Origin: Fibrobacter sp. UWT2
Lineage (GTDB): Bacteria; Fibrobacterota; Fibrobacteria; Fibrobacterales; Fibrobacteraceae
Direction: 5' to 3'
DNA: 64,000 nt
Assembly: GCF_900142545.1 (NCBI RefSeq)
Contig: NZ_FRBF01000004.1
Span: 1-64,000, forward strand
Below are positions 31,556 through 41,287 of the stretch, in pieces. Below the pieces are notes generated by a model that searched no databases, was not told the DNA's origin, and saw only the letters and a program-made list of their open reading frames with translations. The stretch's first letter is position 1. Each line of letters starts with the position of its first letter. A program made the position numbers and the translations under genes.

Positions 31556-33007
31556 ATGATTCGCGCCGCTACATTGGAACGCATTCTCGTTATCCTTTCG
31601 GATTTCGTGGCGTTATCGATTTGTTTTGTTCTCGCCTTCTGGGTGCAGTTCCACAGTGGCTGGATTGCCGACAAATATGACCCGAGTAAAGTGTTTACGG
31701 ATTATGCCCACATGGGACTTGTCCTGAATGTGGGCTGGATTCTGCTCTTTATTTGTGCAGGCCTTTACCGCTCCTGGTTGCTCATGTCGAGAACGCACCA
31801 GACCTTGCGCGTGTTGCGTGCTGTGCTTATCGGCATCGTGATTATTATCGCTATGCTGTTTGGTGCGGAATTTATCGGCAAGATCATGGTGAACGAACCG
31901 CTCAACCAGGGTTACCTGTACGGTTCCCGTTTCCCGTGGATTTTTATTTATGGCGGCTTTGCGCTGTTCCTGGTGATTCTCTTTAGAATGCTTATTTACC
32001 GCTGCCTGCGCAGGCTCTTGAGCCTTGGCTTTGGCGCGAATAACATTCTGGTGCTGGGTGCAACTGAAGCGGGCAAGAAAATTGCCGAAGCGCTTGCGAA
32101 GACTCCTGAACGCGGTCAGCGCGTGGTGGGCTTTGTCGATGAACGTTACCAGGTCATGGAACATGAATTTGCGAATGTGCCGGTGCTTGGTAAGTATGCA
32201 GACTTGGCTTCGCTCATTAAAAAGTACAAGGTGACGGGTATCATTATTGCGCACGAAAGTTCTTCGCCGCAAGAAATCATGCGCGTGCTTGTGTGGGTGT
32301 GTGACCAACCGGTTCACATTTATCTGGTTCCCGAACTTTACAGCGTGATTCATGGTCAGTTCAAGGCTAACCTGGTTTATGGCTTTGAACTTCAGGAACT
32401 GTTTGCCTTTACCATGCCGCTTTGGCAGCTGCGTGTGAAGCGCGCGATTGACATTCTGTTTGGCGCCTTCCTCGGCATGATTTCTTTCCCGGTTTGCGTG
32501 CTCGCCGCTATTGCGATTAAGCTTGAAGACCATGGCCCGGTGTTCTATTCCCAGGAACGCATTGGCTTGTACGGCAAGCCGTTTACGGTTTACAAGTTCC
32601 GTACCATGCGTACCGATGCCGAAAAGTTCGGTGCCCAGTGGGCTACTAAAGACGACCCCCGCATTACCAAGGTGGGCAAGTTCTTGCGCAAGACCCGTAT
32701 CGATGAACTTCCGCAAATTTTGTGTGTGCTTAAAGGTGACATGAGCATGGTGGGACCGCGTCCGGAACGTGCCGTGTTCATCAGCAAGCTTCGCGAAGAA
32801 ATTCCGTTCTATATTAGCCGCCTGAAAATGAAGCCGGGTCTGACCGGTTGGGCTCAGGTGTGCCACCATTACGATACCAGCACCGAAGACGTGAAAATCA
32901 AGCTGCAGTACGATATGTATTACTTTGAAAACATGAGTTTGCTTCTTGACTTCCAGATCTTGGTGCGCACTGTTTATGTTGTTCTAACCGGTAAGGGAGC
33001 GCAGTAA
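31556..33007 (+). CDS. Undecaprenyl-phosphate sugar phosphotransferase (WbaP/WcaJ type)
   Basis: A 483-residue inner-membrane priming transferase. Four transmembrane helices (about 10-125) precede a Rossmann-like domain (NILVLGATEAGKKIAEAL), a fifth hydrophobic segment (near 297-320) and the catalytic sugar transferase domain with VFYSQERIGLYGKPFTVYKFRTM, LRKTRIDELPQILCVLKGDMSMVGPRPE and MKPGLTGWAQV. It loads the first sugar-phosphate onto undecaprenyl phosphate for capsule or O-antigen. This is the second such enzyme in the window, in the classical architecture, unlike that at 27027. It overlaps nadC by one base (TAATG). Confidence 0.92.
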   Translation: MIRAATLERILVILSDFVALSICFVLAFWVQFHSGWIADKYDPSKVFTDYAHMGLVLNVGWILLFICAGLYRSWLLMSRTHQTLRVLRAVLIGIVIIIAMLFGAEFIGKIMVNEPLNQGYLYGSRFPWIFIYGGFALFLVILFRMLIYRCLRRLLSLGFGANNILVLGATEAGKKIAEALAKTPERGQRVVGFVDERYQVMEHEFANVPVLGKYADLASLIKKYKVTGIIIAHESSSPQEIMRVLVWVCDQPVHIYLVPELYSVIHGQFKANLVYGFELQELFAFTMPLWQLRVKRAIDILFGAFLGMISFPVCVLAAIAIKLEDHGPVFYSQERIGLYGKPFTVYKFRTMRTDAEKFGAQWATKDDPRITKVGKFLRKTRIDELPQILCVLKGDMSMVGPRPERAVFISKLREEIPFYISRLKMKPGLTGWAQVCHHYDTSTEDVKIKLQYDMYYFENMSLLLDFQILVRTVYVVLTGKGAQ

Positions 33008-33870
33008 TGTACGGCGACAATTCGACTCCGATTTTTCCGACTGAAGATGCTTTGACCATGATCCGTCTGGCTTTGGCCGAAGACGTTCGCACGGGTGACG
33101 TGACGAGCGAATGGACGATCCCTGCCGACCAGAAGCAACATGCTCGTTTGATTGCCAAGGAAGATGGTGTGCTTGCAGGCCTTCCGGTGATTGAACTTGT
33201 GTTTCAGGAACTCAAGGCAAATGTGAAGGTGACTCTCCATAAGAAAGACGGCGATGTCGTGAAGAAGGGTGACCTGATTGCCGAAATGGACGGTACGACG
33301 CACGAACTCTTGACGGGCGAACGCACGCTTTTGAATTTTATCCAGCAGCTTTCCGGTGTGGCAACGGTTGCCCATACTTTCCAGGAAGCTTTGAAGGCTG
33401 GTAAAACTAAAGTTCTCGATACCCGCAAGACGGTTCCCGGTTTCCGCACTTTGCAGAAGTACGCCGTTCGCGTGGGTGGCGGTTCTAACCATCGCATGGG
33501 CCTCTTTGACATGGTGCTCGTGAAGGACAACCACATTGCTGCCGCAGGTGGCGTTCTCCAGGCTCTCGAAGTCGTGAAGAAGAACAACAAGCAGAACTTG
33601 ATGGTCGAAATGGAAGTCGAAAATTTTGACCAGCTGCGCGCTCTCCTGAACAAGGGTGTCGACGTCATCATGCTTGACAACATGAGCAACGAAATGATGG
33701 CCGAAGCCTTGAAGATTATCAAGGAAAGTGGCGACAAGTGCCTGGTCGAAGGTTCCGGCAACATGACGCTCGAACGTGCCAAGGAAATCGCGACGCTCGG
33801 CCTCGACTATATTTCGGTCGGTGCCCTTACACATAGTGTAAAGGCTCTCGACATTTCGATGAGAATATAG
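33007..33870 (+). CDS. nadC: Nicotinate-nucleotide pyrophosphorylase (quinolinate phosphoribosyltransferase)
   Basis: NadC, 287 residues, makes nicotinate mononucleotide from quinolinate and PRPP in NAD synthesis. Signatures seen: AEDVRTGDVTSEW, ERTLLNFIQQLSGVAT, the PRPP/substrate motif LDTRKTVPGFRTLQKYAVRVGGG, NHRMGLFDMVLVKDNH and the closing VEGSGNMTLERA. Length matches. ATG 33007 shares a base with the preceding stop codon, so it is translated with the sugar transferase, although the functions are unrelated. Confidence 0.96.
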   Translation: MYGDNSTPIFPTEDALTMIRLALAEDVRTGDVTSEWTIPADQKQHARLIAKEDGVLAGLPVIELVFQELKANVKVTLHKKDGDVVKKGDLIAEMDGTTHELLTGERTLLNFIQQLSGVATVAHTFQEALKAGKTKVLDTRKTVPGFRTLQKYAVRVGGGSNHRMGLFDMVLVKDNHIAAAGGVLQALEVVKKNNKQNLMVEMEVENFDQLRALLNKGVDVIMLDNMSNEMMAEALKIIKESGDKCLVEGSGNMTLERAKEIATLGLDYISVGALTHSVKALDISMRI

Positions 33871-33886
33871 ACCGTTCGCGCCAATG

Positions 33887-33907
33887 GCCTAAAAAGGGCG
33901 TTTAGGC
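33887..33907 (+). other. GCCTAAA/TTTAGGC hairpin
   Basis: A 7-bp stem with a 7-base loop just after nadC, in the leader region before maeB. Confidence 0.4.
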
Positions 33908-33943
33908 TCCCTTTGGACGGCAAAAAAATACTTCTTTCTTAAA

Positions 33944-33980
33944 TGGGTACAAAAATCTTTACAGTACCCTTTCTTTTTTC
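33944..33980 (+). terminator. Possible terminator after nadC
   Basis: GGGTAC (33945-33950) pairs with GTACCC (33964-33969), followed by a T-rich run. The loop is long, so this is tentative. The maeB promoter box follows directly. Confidence 0.5.
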
Positions 33981-33988
33981 TATTTTTG
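33981..33988 (+). promoter_or_regulatory. TATTTTTG promoter box for maeB
   Basis: Lies 56 bases before ATG 34045. The leader ends with the Shine-Dalgarno AAGGAG. Confidence 0.5.
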
Positions 33989-34044
33989 CGCCCGAAAATT
34001 GAACTTTCGCGGCTTTAGATGCTGGCGAAAATAAGGAGAAAAGA

Positions 34045-36366
34045 ATGAGCAAGGATTTAAAAGAAAAAGCTCTTGAATACCACGCCATGGGCAAGCCCGG
34101 CAAAATTGAAATCGTGCCGACCAAGCCGCATAGCACGCAGACCGACTTGGGTCTTGCTTACACTCCGGGTGTAGCTGTTCCTTGCTTGGAAATCGAAAAG
34201 GATAACAACCTCGCTTACGAATACACCGGCAAGGGTAACCTCGTTGCTGTGATCAGTAACGGTACCGCAGTGCTCGGCCTTGGCGACATTGGCGCCCTCG
34301 CTGGTAAGCCGGTGATGGAAGGTAAGGCACTCCTCTTCAAGATTTACGCTGGTATTGATGTGTTCGACATCGAAATCAACGAAAAGGATCCGAAGAAGTT
34401 TATCGAAATCGTGAAGGGTATCGCCCCGACGTTCGGCGGCATCAACCTCGAAGACATCAAGGCTCCGGAATGTTTCGAAATCGAAGATACCTTGAAGGCT
34501 GAACTTGATATCCCCGTGATGCACGATGACCAGCACGGTACGGCTATCATTTCTTCTGCAGGCCTCTTGAACGCAATCGAAGTGGCTGGCAAGAGCATTC
34601 GCAATGTGAAGATGGTTGTGAACGGTGCCGGCGCCGCCGCCTGTGCTTGTACTCGCTTGTATTTGTCGCTCGGTCTCAAGAAAGAAAATCTTGTGATGTG
34701 CGACAGTAAGGGTGTCATTCGCAAGGACCGCAAGGGCCTTACCGAAGCGAAGGCTTTCTTTGCGACCGACCGCACCGATATCGAGACGCTTGCCGATGCT
34801 ATGAAGGGCGCCGATGTGTTCGTCGGCCTCTCCAAGGCTAACGTTCTGACTCGCGAAATGGTCCGCAGCATGGCCGACCAGCCGATTGTTTTCGCGCTCG
34901 CCAACCCGAACCCCGAAATCAGCTACGAAGAAGCCATGGCAAGCCGTGGCGACCTGATTTTTGCAACGGGCCGCAGCGACTATCCGAACCAGGTGAACAA
35001 CGTTATCGGTTTCCCGTACATTTTCCGCGGGGCCCTCGACGTTCGCGCTACTTGCATCAATGAACACATGAAGCACGCTGCCGTGCGCGCCATTGCAGCC
35101 CTTGCCCACAAGCCGGTTCCGGATGTGGTGAACATTGCTTACAACTCCCAGCGCTTTACCTTCGGTAAGGAATACTTGATTCCGAAGCCGCTGGATCCGC
35201 GCCTGTTGACCGACGTGTCTATCGCTGTGGCCAAGGCCGCTATCGAAAGTGGCGTGGCCCGCAAGCCGATTACCGATTGGGACGCCTACTACGACCGTCT
35301 GCGCGACATGATGGGTTACGACAACAAGCTTATCCGTCAGTTCAGCGATACGGCTCGCAGCAACCCGAAGCGCGTGGTGTTTGCCGAAAGCAACCTCAAC
35401 ATGCTCAAGGCTGCAGTGCAGGCCAAGACCGAAGGCGTTGCACACCCGATTCTGCTCGGCAACCCCGAACGTATTCAGATTATCGCTCAGCGCGAACAGC
35501 TCGACCTTACGGGCATCAAGATTGTGAACCCGCGTTCTCCGGAAGAATTCGAACGCCGTCGCAAGTATGCTGAAATCTACGCCGAAGAAAACGGCCGTAA
35601 CGGTGTGACGCTCGATGAAGCCCGCGATGACATGTTTGAACCGAACCACTTCGGTATGATGATGGTGAAGGTCGGCGATGCAGACGCCCTTATTTCTGGT
35701 GGTTACTCCAAGTATTCCGAAACGATTGAACTCGCCAAGGAAATCATCGGTATCCGCGAAGAATACAAGCACTTCGGCGCTATGCACATTTTGAGCACTC
35801 GCAAGGGTACGTTCTTCCTGGCCGATACGCTGGTGAACCGCGACCCCGATGCAGAAACCCTCGTGGATATCGTCAAGCTCACTCACGACGCCGTGCGCTT
35901 CTTCGCTCACGAACCGGTGATGGCGATGCTCAGCTACGCCAACTTCGGTTCTGACAAGGGTGCTCCGCGCGGAACGTCCAACACCGCCCGCGAAGCCGTG
36001 CGCTTGATTCACGAACAGTATCCGGATTACGTGATCGACGGCGAAATGCAGGTGAACGTGGCCCTGGATAAGGATCTGCGCGACACCAAGTACCCGTTCA
36101 ACAAGATCAAGGGCCAGACAGTCAATACGCTCATCTTCCCGTGCCTCTCTTCTGCAAATACCACTTGCAAGATGCTCCTCGAAATGGGCGTGGGCGAATC
36201 TATCGGTCCTGTGCAGATGGGCTTGAACAAGCCGGTGCACTTCACCGACTCCGACGCCTCTGTTCACGACATCTTCAACCTAACGGTGGCTGCTGTGATC
36301 GACGCTATCGTTCAGGAAAAGAAGGACGAAGAAAAGAGCCGCAAAAAGTTCGACAAGATGTGGTAG
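34045..36366 (+). CDS. maeB: NADP-dependent malic enzyme with phosphotransacetylase-like C-domain
   Basis: A 773-residue cytosolic enzyme that oxidatively decarboxylates malate to pyruvate, producing NADPH. The malic domain (1-430) shows [40 protein letters not shown], the metal acids in [14 protein letters not shown] and [11 protein letters not shown]. The C-terminal part (about 430-770) resembles phosphate acetyltransferase (PTA_PTB), usual in MaeB and thought to be regulatory. The start is set by AAGGAG before ATG 34045. Biased codons suggest high expression. Its end overlaps the convergent gene at 36305 by 62 bases. Confidence 0.95.
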   Translation: MSKDLKEKALEYHAMGKPGKIEIVPTKPHSTQTDLGLAYTPGVAVPCLEIEKDNNLAYEYTGKGNLVAVISNGTAVLGLGDIGALAGKPVMEGKALLFKIYAGIDVFDIEINEKDPKKFIEIVKGIAPTFGGINLEDIKAPECFEIEDTLKAELDIPVMHDDQHGTAIISSAGLLNAIEVAGKSIRNVKMVVNGAGAAACACTRLYLSLGLKKENLVMCDSKGVIRKDRKGLTEAKAFFATDRTDIETLADAMKGADVFVGLSKANVLTREMVRSMADQPIVFALANPNPEISYEEAMASRGDLIFATGRSDYPNQVNNVIGFPYIFRGALDVRATCINEHMKHAAVRAIAALAHKPVPDVVNIAYNSQRFTFGKEYLIPKPLDPRLLTDVSIAVAKAAIESGVARKPITDWDAYYDRLRDMMGYDNKLIRQFSDTARSNPKRVVFAESNLNMLKAAVQAKTEGVAHPILLGNPERIQIIAQREQLDLTGIKIVNPRSPEEFERRRKYAEIYAEENGRNGVTLDEARDDMFEPNHFGMMMVKVGDADALISGGYSKYSETIELAKEIIGIREEYKHFGAMHILSTRKGTFFLADTLVNRDPDAETLVDIVKLTHDAVRFFAHEPVMAMLSYANFGSDKGAPRGTSNTAREAVRLIHEQYPDYVIDGEMQVNVALDKDLRDTKYPFNKIKGQTVNTLIFPCLSSANTTCKMLLEMGVGESIGPVQMGLNKPVHFTDSDASVHDIFNLTVAAVIDAIVQEKKDEEKSRKKFDKMW

Positions 36367-37120
36367 CACGCTGCCCGTTGACTTTGAAAGCCTTGTCCGG
36401 AGAACCGGATGAGGCTTTTTGTTTTGCCGATAGTAATGCTCTAGTTTGTTTTAAACTTGTCGGAGCCGCAGGGAACTTGAGGTCCGGGCAAGTATTCAGC
36501 GTATCGAGAAGGATGGTAAATTCTCCTGCAACGGCCGCATATGCGAGCGGAACATCGACTATGTCGATATCCTCTCCTCCGTTCCTTCTTCTCTTCTCGG
36601 GCGGGTTGAATTCGCAGCCGGTGTAACCGAATTCCTTGCTATAATATTTCTGGCACAATTCAAACACGTGCGTCACGAGGGAATCCGCCTGTTCGGCAGT
36701 ACCCTTGAAAACTCCGGCCTTCTGCAAGCGTGGAAATTCGTCCTTGTACACATCTTTGTGCTTCACAGTGAAAAGCGAGTCTGTGCGTGTGCTCTCGTCA
36801 TCGGAGTAGGTGACTCGAGCTACCTTGACCACCTTCTCGGTGACAATCACGATCATGGTGGAGTCCAGTTCGGACCTGTAGACCCATGCTGTATCGGTGC
36901 CGGAGGCGTTCTTGACTGTGGGCTCGCGCAGGCTCATCTTGGAAAGGTCCAAGTAGTCGCCTTCGAACAGGTAGAGGGCTGTCGCTGGGTAGCCCAGGTA
37001 GATGTCGGTGCTGCCTCCCGTGCCCTGATGGTGGGTGACGTTGCATTCCGCCGCCTGTAGGGTTGCTGTGCCGATGCCTGCGGCGAATACGCCCGCACAT
37101 AGAAATTTTGTGAAATTCAT
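36305..37120 (-). CDS. Exported protein of unknown function
   Basis: A 271-residue protein with a signal peptide (cut near TLQAAE). The mature part has several Cys (NVTHH, ELCQKYYSKEFGYTGCEFNPPE, NTCPDLKFPA) and no motif I recognise. The last 62 bases lie antisense to the end of maeB, and the maeB terminator falls within this frame, so the C-terminal 30 or so residues look unplanned; an ancestral stop may have been lost. ATG 37120 follows AAAGGAG at about six bases. It is probably periplasmic or surface exposed. Confidence 0.65.
   Translation of the reverse strand: MNFTKFLCAGVFAAGIGTATLQAAECNVTHHQGTGGSTDIYLGYPATALYLFEGDYLDLSKMSLREPTVKNASGTDTAWVYRSELDSTMIVIVTEKVVKVARVTYSDDESTRTDSLFTVKHKDVYKDEFPRLQKAGVFKGTAEQADSLVTHVFELCQKYYSKEFGYTGCEFNPPEKRRRNGGEDIDIVDVPLAYAAVAGEFTILLDTLNTCPDLKFPAAPTSLKQTRALLSAKQKASSGSPDKAFKVNGQRATTSCRTFCGSFLRPSFPER
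36388..36420 (+). terminator. Terminator after maeB
   Basis: AAGCCTTGTCCGG pairs with CCGGATGAGGCTT around AGAA (two wobble or mismatched positions), followed by a T run. Lies inside the convergent coding frame. Confidence 0.75.
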
Positions 37121-37218
37121 ACTCTTTTCTCCTTTTAGTCCATCTTAAGAAGATAGTAAAAAAGGGGAGTGATTTAAGGAATGCGCAAAAACGAGTGATT
37201 TGAGTCAACGAAAAATGA

Positions 37219-37247
37219 AAAGAGGTGCCCGCATGGGGCACCTCTTT
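37219..37247 (-). terminator. Terminator after valS
   Basis: AAAGAGGTGCCC pairs perfectly with GGGCACCTCTTT, a 12-bp stem around 5 bases, with a T-rich tail on the minus strand. Confidence 0.9.
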
Positions 37248-37267
37248 AAATTGGATTGTCGCTGCGA

Positions 37268-40015
37268 CTACTTCAGTTCTTTAAGAGCCGCTTCGTTCTT
37301 CGCGATAATGTCTTGCTGCGTTGCGAGCTTGGTTCTTTCAGCATTGACGACGGCTTCGGGGGCGCCGCTGACGAACTTCTGGTTCGAAAGCTTCTTCTCG
37401 ATGCTGGCGGCGAATGCCTTGGCCTTTTCGATTTCCTTTTCGAGGCGGGCGATTTCTGCAGCCGGGTCGAGGATACCTTCCAGCGGGATGTAGAGTTCGC
37501 CGCCGGGCACCACGGCGCTGGCGCTGAACTTCGGCTTGGCTGCCTTCACGGCGACACTCAGGTCAGAAAGGCCCGAGAGTTCGGTGATGATTGCCATGCA
37601 GTCCTTCACGCTGGCTTCCGTTGCAGCATCGTCGACGCTCACCACGGCGCTGAGCTTGGTAGCGGGGCTCACGTTGTAGCGGCCACGCACGCCACGCACG
37701 CTTTCCACCACGGCAAATGCCTGGTCGAATGCGGCTTCGATCTTCGCGTCGATGAGCGATTCGTCGGCCTTGGGCCATGCGCGGCTGATGACCATTTCGC
37801 TGCCCTGGAACAGGATGCTGTTGAGTTCTTCGGTAATGAACGGCATCACCGGGTGCAACAGGTCGAGCACGTTCTTCAGCACGTAGCTGAGGATAGCCAT
37901 GGCGTTCTTCTTTTCGGCGGTGAGCGTTTCGCTGTTGATCACGGCCTTCTTGATTTCAAGGTAGCTGGAGCATACGTCGTCCCACACGAAGCGGTACAGG
38001 AACCCGGCGAGTTCGGCGAAGTGGTATTCTTCGAGCATGCGGGTGGCGTCCTTGATGGTCGTCTGCAGGCGGCTAAGAATCCACTTGTCTTCGAGGGCGA
38101 ACAAGCTCTTGTCCATCGGGAGCTCGGCGGCCAAAGCGCCGGCCTGTTCGAGTTGCGGGTAAAGGAAGCGGCAGGCGTTCCACAGCTTGTTGCTGAAGTT
38201 ACGGCCGATTTCGAACTTTTCGCTGGTGTTGATTTCGCGGCCATCCGGCTGCTTTTCCTTCTTCACCGGCAGACGCACGTCCTGGTTGTCAGTGCAGAGG
38301 CTTGCCATCACAAAGCGCAGGGCGTCGGTACCGTACTTCTCTTCGATATCCATCGGGTCCACGCCGTTGCCCTTGGACTTGCTCATGGTCTGGCCATTGC
38401 CGTCCAAAATCTTCGGGTGGATGTACACCGTGTGGAACGGAGCCGTACCCATGTTTTCCTGGCTGAAGAGCACCATGCGGGCGACCCACAGCGTAATGAT
38501 GTCGCGGCTCGTCACGAGCACGCTGGTGGGGTAGTAGCGCTTGAGCGTGTCGGTGTTTTCCGGCCAGCCCATCGTGGAGTGCGGCCACAAGCCACTGGAG
38601 AACCACGTGTCGAGCACGTCTTCTTCCTGCTTGAGTACGCGACCCGGAACTGCGTCTTCCTTCAGGTCTTCTTCCTGGCTACACACGAGGTAGCCGCCGT
38701 TTTCGGCCTTGTAGAAGTAGATGTCGTCGCGGCCAGCAAATGCGGCCTTCAATTCGTCTTCGCTAGCGTCGGTGTGCCAGATAGGAATGCGGTGGCCCCA
38801 CCAGAGCTGACGGCTGATGCACCAGTCGCGCTTTTCGGCGAGCCAGTCGAGATACTTGTTGGCGTAACGTTCGGGGATAATCTTGATTTCGCCCGACTTC
38901 ACTGCGTTCATCGCGTTTTCGGCGAGCACGTCCATCTTCACGAACCACTGGTCGCTGAGGTACGGCTCGATCACAGTCTTGGAACGGTCAGAGTGACCCA
39001 CGTCCATTTCGTGGTCTTCCACCTTGATCAAAAGTCCGAGTTCTTCGAGACCAGCCACCACGGCGTCGCGTGCGGCCTGGCCCTTAAGGCCCTGGAACTT
39101 GCCGGCGTTCTCGTTCAAGCTACCGTCATCGTTCATGATGTTAATCATCGGGAGCTTGTGGCGAAGACCCGTCGCATAGTCGTTCGGGTCATGAGCCGGA
39201 GTCACCTTCACGGAACCCGTACCGAAGTCCTTGTCCACCAAGATAGCATCGGCAATCACCGGAATTTCGCGGTCAACGAACGGCACCTTCAGCATCTTGC
39301 CGATGAACTGCGCATAGCGTTCGTCGTTCGGGTGCACGGCGAGGGCGGTATCGCCCATGATCGTTTCCGGACGGGTCGTAGAAACGGGGATGAATCCCGA
39401 ACCGTCGGCCAGAGGATACTTGAATGTCCAGAAGTGGCCCTTCACGTGTTCGTAGTAGATTTCGTCGTCGGCAACGGCGGTCTGAAGCTTGGTATCCCAG
39501 TTCACCAGGCGCTTGCCACGGTAAATCAGGCCCTTCTTGAACAGGTTGAAGAAGGCGTGACGCACGGCCTTTGCGCAAACCGGGTCCAACGTAAAGCGCT
39601 GGCGGCTCCAGTCGCAGCTAACGCCGAGGCTCTTGAGCTGCTTCGTAATGCGGGCTTCGTATTCGTCCTTCCACTTCCAAATGCGTTCCACCAGGGCGTC
39701 GCGGCCAATGTCGTGGCGGGTCTTGTGTTCGTCCTGGAAAAGACGCTTTTCGACGACTGCCTGCGTGGCGATACCGGCATGGTCCGTACCCGGAATCCAC
39801 AGCGTGTCGCGGCCCGTCTTGCGGCGATAGCGTACCAAAATGTCCTGGAGCGTATCGTTCAGCGCATGTCCCAAATGGAGTGCGCCGGTAACGTTCGGGG
39901 GCGGAATCACGACCGAGAACGGTTCGCCCTTTCCGCTGGGTGCAAAACTGTTATTCTCTGCCCAGGTCTTATGCCACCGGGCTTCCACATCTTTAGAATT
40001 GTAACGAGTTTCCAT
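37268..40015 (-). CDS. valS: Valyl-tRNA synthetase
   Basis: ValS, 915 residues, a class I synthetase that charges tRNA-Val and edits mischarged threonine. Seen motifs: PPPNVTGALHLGHALNDT (HIGH as HLGH), the editing domain TTRPETIMGDTALAVHPNDERY, GRDTLWIPGTDHAGIATQ, and QTMSKSKGNGVDPMD (MSKSK for KMSKS). A C-terminal coiled coil (about 850-915, LEKEIEKAKAFAASIEKKL) is typical of ValRS. ATG 40015 begins METRYNSKDVEARW. It lacks a Shine-Dalgarno and lies eight bases after TAAATTTG. GTG 40024 overlaps the box and is less likely. Confidence 0.97.
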   Translation of the reverse strand: METRYNSKDVEARWHKTWAENNSFAPSGKGEPFSVVIPPPNVTGALHLGHALNDTLQDILVRYRRKTGRDTLWIPGTDHAGIATQAVVEKRLFQDEHKTRHDIGRDALVERIWKWKDEYEARITKQLKSLGVSCDWSRQRFTLDPVCAKAVRHAFFNLFKKGLIYRGKRLVNWDTKLQTAVADDEIYYEHVKGHFWTFKYPLADGSGFIPVSTTRPETIMGDTALAVHPNDERYAQFIGKMLKVPFVDREIPVIADAILVDKDFGTGSVKVTPAHDPNDYATGLRHKLPMINIMNDDGSLNENAGKFQGLKGQAARDAVVAGLEELGLLIKVEDHEMDVGHSDRSKTVIEPYLSDQWFVKMDVLAENAMNAVKSGEIKIIPERYANKYLDWLAEKRDWCISRQLWWGHRIPIWHTDASEDELKAAFAGRDDIYFYKAENGGYLVCSQEEDLKEDAVPGRVLKQEEDVLDTWFSSGLWPHSTMGWPENTDTLKRYYPTSVLVTSRDIITLWVARMVLFSQENMGTAPFHTVYIHPKILDGNGQTMSKSKGNGVDPMDIEEKYGTDALRFVMASLCTDNQDVRLPVKKEKQPDGREINTSEKFEIGRNFSNKLWNACRFLYPQLEQAGALAAELPMDKSLFALEDKWILSRLQTTIKDATRMLEEYHFAELAGFLYRFVWDDVCSSYLEIKKAVINSETLTAEKKNAMAILSYVLKNVLDLLHPVMPFITEELNSILFQGSEMVISRAWPKADESLIDAKIEAAFDQAFAVVESVRGVRGRYNVSPATKLSAVVSVDDAATEASVKDCMAIITELSGLSDLSVAVKAAKPKFSASAVVPGGELYIPLEGILDPAAEIARLEKEIEKAKAFAASIEKKLSNQKFVSGAPEAVVNAERTKLATQQDIIAKNEAALKELK

Positions 40016-40023
40016 AGTGGGCA

Positions 40024-40031
40024 CAAATTTA
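40024..40031 (-). promoter_or_regulatory. TAAATTTG box, 8 bases before valS start
   Basis: Reads TAAATTTG, then TGCCCACT, then ATG on the minus strand. Confidence 0.5.
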
Positions 40032-40032
40032 G

Positions 40033-40059
40033 AAAAAAGGAGGCCTCAGGGAGGTCTCC
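40033..40059 (-). terminator. Terminator after the Ser-rich lipoprotein gene
   Basis: On the minus strand GGAGaCCTC pairs with GAGGcCTCC around CCT, followed by TTTTTT. It immediately precedes the valS promoter box. Confidence 0.7.
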
Positions 40060-40090
40060 ATGGTTGTAAAGAGTGCTTTTTCGCTAGCTT

Positions 40091-41185
40091 TTAATTCTCT
40101 TTGTCCAGGCAATCTTTGATTTGCTTGAGGATGAATTCCTTGTGCACCTCGATTCGTTCCTGGAAGGTCGGGTTCACGGTGGTGTCGCCGTTGCAGATTT
40201 GTTTTTTGGGGAGAACCTCTACCGATGCATAGGAACTGCTAATCCGGATATGGGACAGGCAACTGGAATCGCTTTCCGAAAGGTTGCCGCCAGCAGCATT
40301 CTTGGTGCTGTCCAAAAGAGCTTGCATGTCTTCATTGAAGATTTTTTCCATCTCCGGAGTAGTGGCGAAATCGTCCTTTTGGCAAAGCGGAGACGGAGGC
40401 GGAACGCTATTGCTAGAATTCGGCTCGGCGCTAGAACTGGATAGGAATTTTTCGGGGTATTTTTCCCTGTAATCCTTGGGAGTGTAGAGAAGTCGACCAT
40501 CTCCTTCAATCAAACCGCCCTTGTTGGGATCATCATCATTTTGTAAAGAATGGAGGGTGTTGTAAGAATAGATGTTTCCGTCAGAACACTTGTATATGGG
40601 TGATGGCGTACTGACGTGAGTACAGGAGGTTGAGAACGTGCCGTATAGGCAGACTTCCATGTCTATAGTGGGTTCATTATCTTCGTCTTCAAGGTCTCTT
40701 AGCTCCTTCAGAGTTCGGGTTTGGTTCTCGGCGAGTTGCTTCTTTTTCCAGTTGACGTTTGCCTGATGGTCTTCTGCATCAAGGCATCTGCCGCCGTCGT
40801 CGTCGAGTGTGTGAACGCAGGTGATTGAGGTGTCGCTTGCGAGTCTGAACTTTTTATCAGAGCTTTGGCTTGAACTGGGTTCAGCCGATTCGCTGGAACT
40901 AGAAACGGCTGCATCTTCAGAAGAAGCGGGATCAGTGCAGTCGCCATCGCAGGAGTCAGAACTGGAAATGGCGCCCGAGTCAAGATCAATGACGGCTTGA
41001 ACGCCGTAAAGGGCGACCATGCCGCCGTCGTCAATCGTTGAGTTTGAGTCGGGGATTAGGGTGGCGGGGGCCTCATTGGTGGTTCCGCCTGCAGCAGAAA
41101 CGCTTTCGCTATCGCCTCCGCAGCTTGCCCAGAAGAATGCGGTTGATGATAATAAGACTTTTTTCCAGTGTTTACGAATATTCAT
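40091..41185 (-). CDS. Ser-rich lipoprotein of unknown function
   Basis: A 364-residue lipoprotein with lipobox WASC (Cys about 22) after a hydrophobic signal. A long acidic and Ser-rich stretch (about 70-110, runs of SSSSES type) acts as a spacer. The distal part contains about ten Cys, likely disulphide-bonded, and a second SSSS spacer near 260. No domain is recognised. ATG 41185 follows GAGGAG at five bases. It probably sits on the outer membrane and reaches outward, as is common for fibre-degrading Fibrobacter proteins. Confidence 0.75.
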   Translation of the reverse strand: MNIRKHWKKVLLSSTAFFWASCGGDSESVSAAGGTTNEAPATLIPDSNSTIDDGGMVALYGVQAVIDLDSGAISSSDSCDGDCTDPASSEDAAVSSSSESAEPSSSQSSDKKFRLASDTSITCVHTLDDDGGRCLDAEDHQANVNWKKKQLAENQTRTLKELRDLEDEDNEPTIDMEVCLYGTFSTSCTHVSTPSPIYKCSDGNIYSYNTLHSLQNDDDPNKGGLIEGDGRLLYTPKDYREKYPEKFLSSSSAEPNSSNSVPPPSPLCQKDDFATTPEMEKIFNEDMQALLDSTKNAAGGNLSESDSSCLSHIRISSSYASVEVLPKKQICNGDTTVNPTFQERIEVHKEFILKQIKDCLDKEN

Positions 41186-41212
41186 AAGTTCTCCTCGATT
41201 TTCTATAACATA

Positions 41213-41238
41213 AAAATACCCTTTTGCGAGGGTATTTT
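41213..41238 (-). terminator. Terminator after DUF4832-like gene
   Basis: AAAATACCCT pairs with AGGGTATTTT around TTTGCG. Lies 50 bases past the stop at 41288 and before the lipoprotein start. Confidence 0.8.
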
Positions 41239-41287
41239 CTACTAAAAAATGATTTTGTTATGGATTATTTGTATAAAATCGTGTAAA

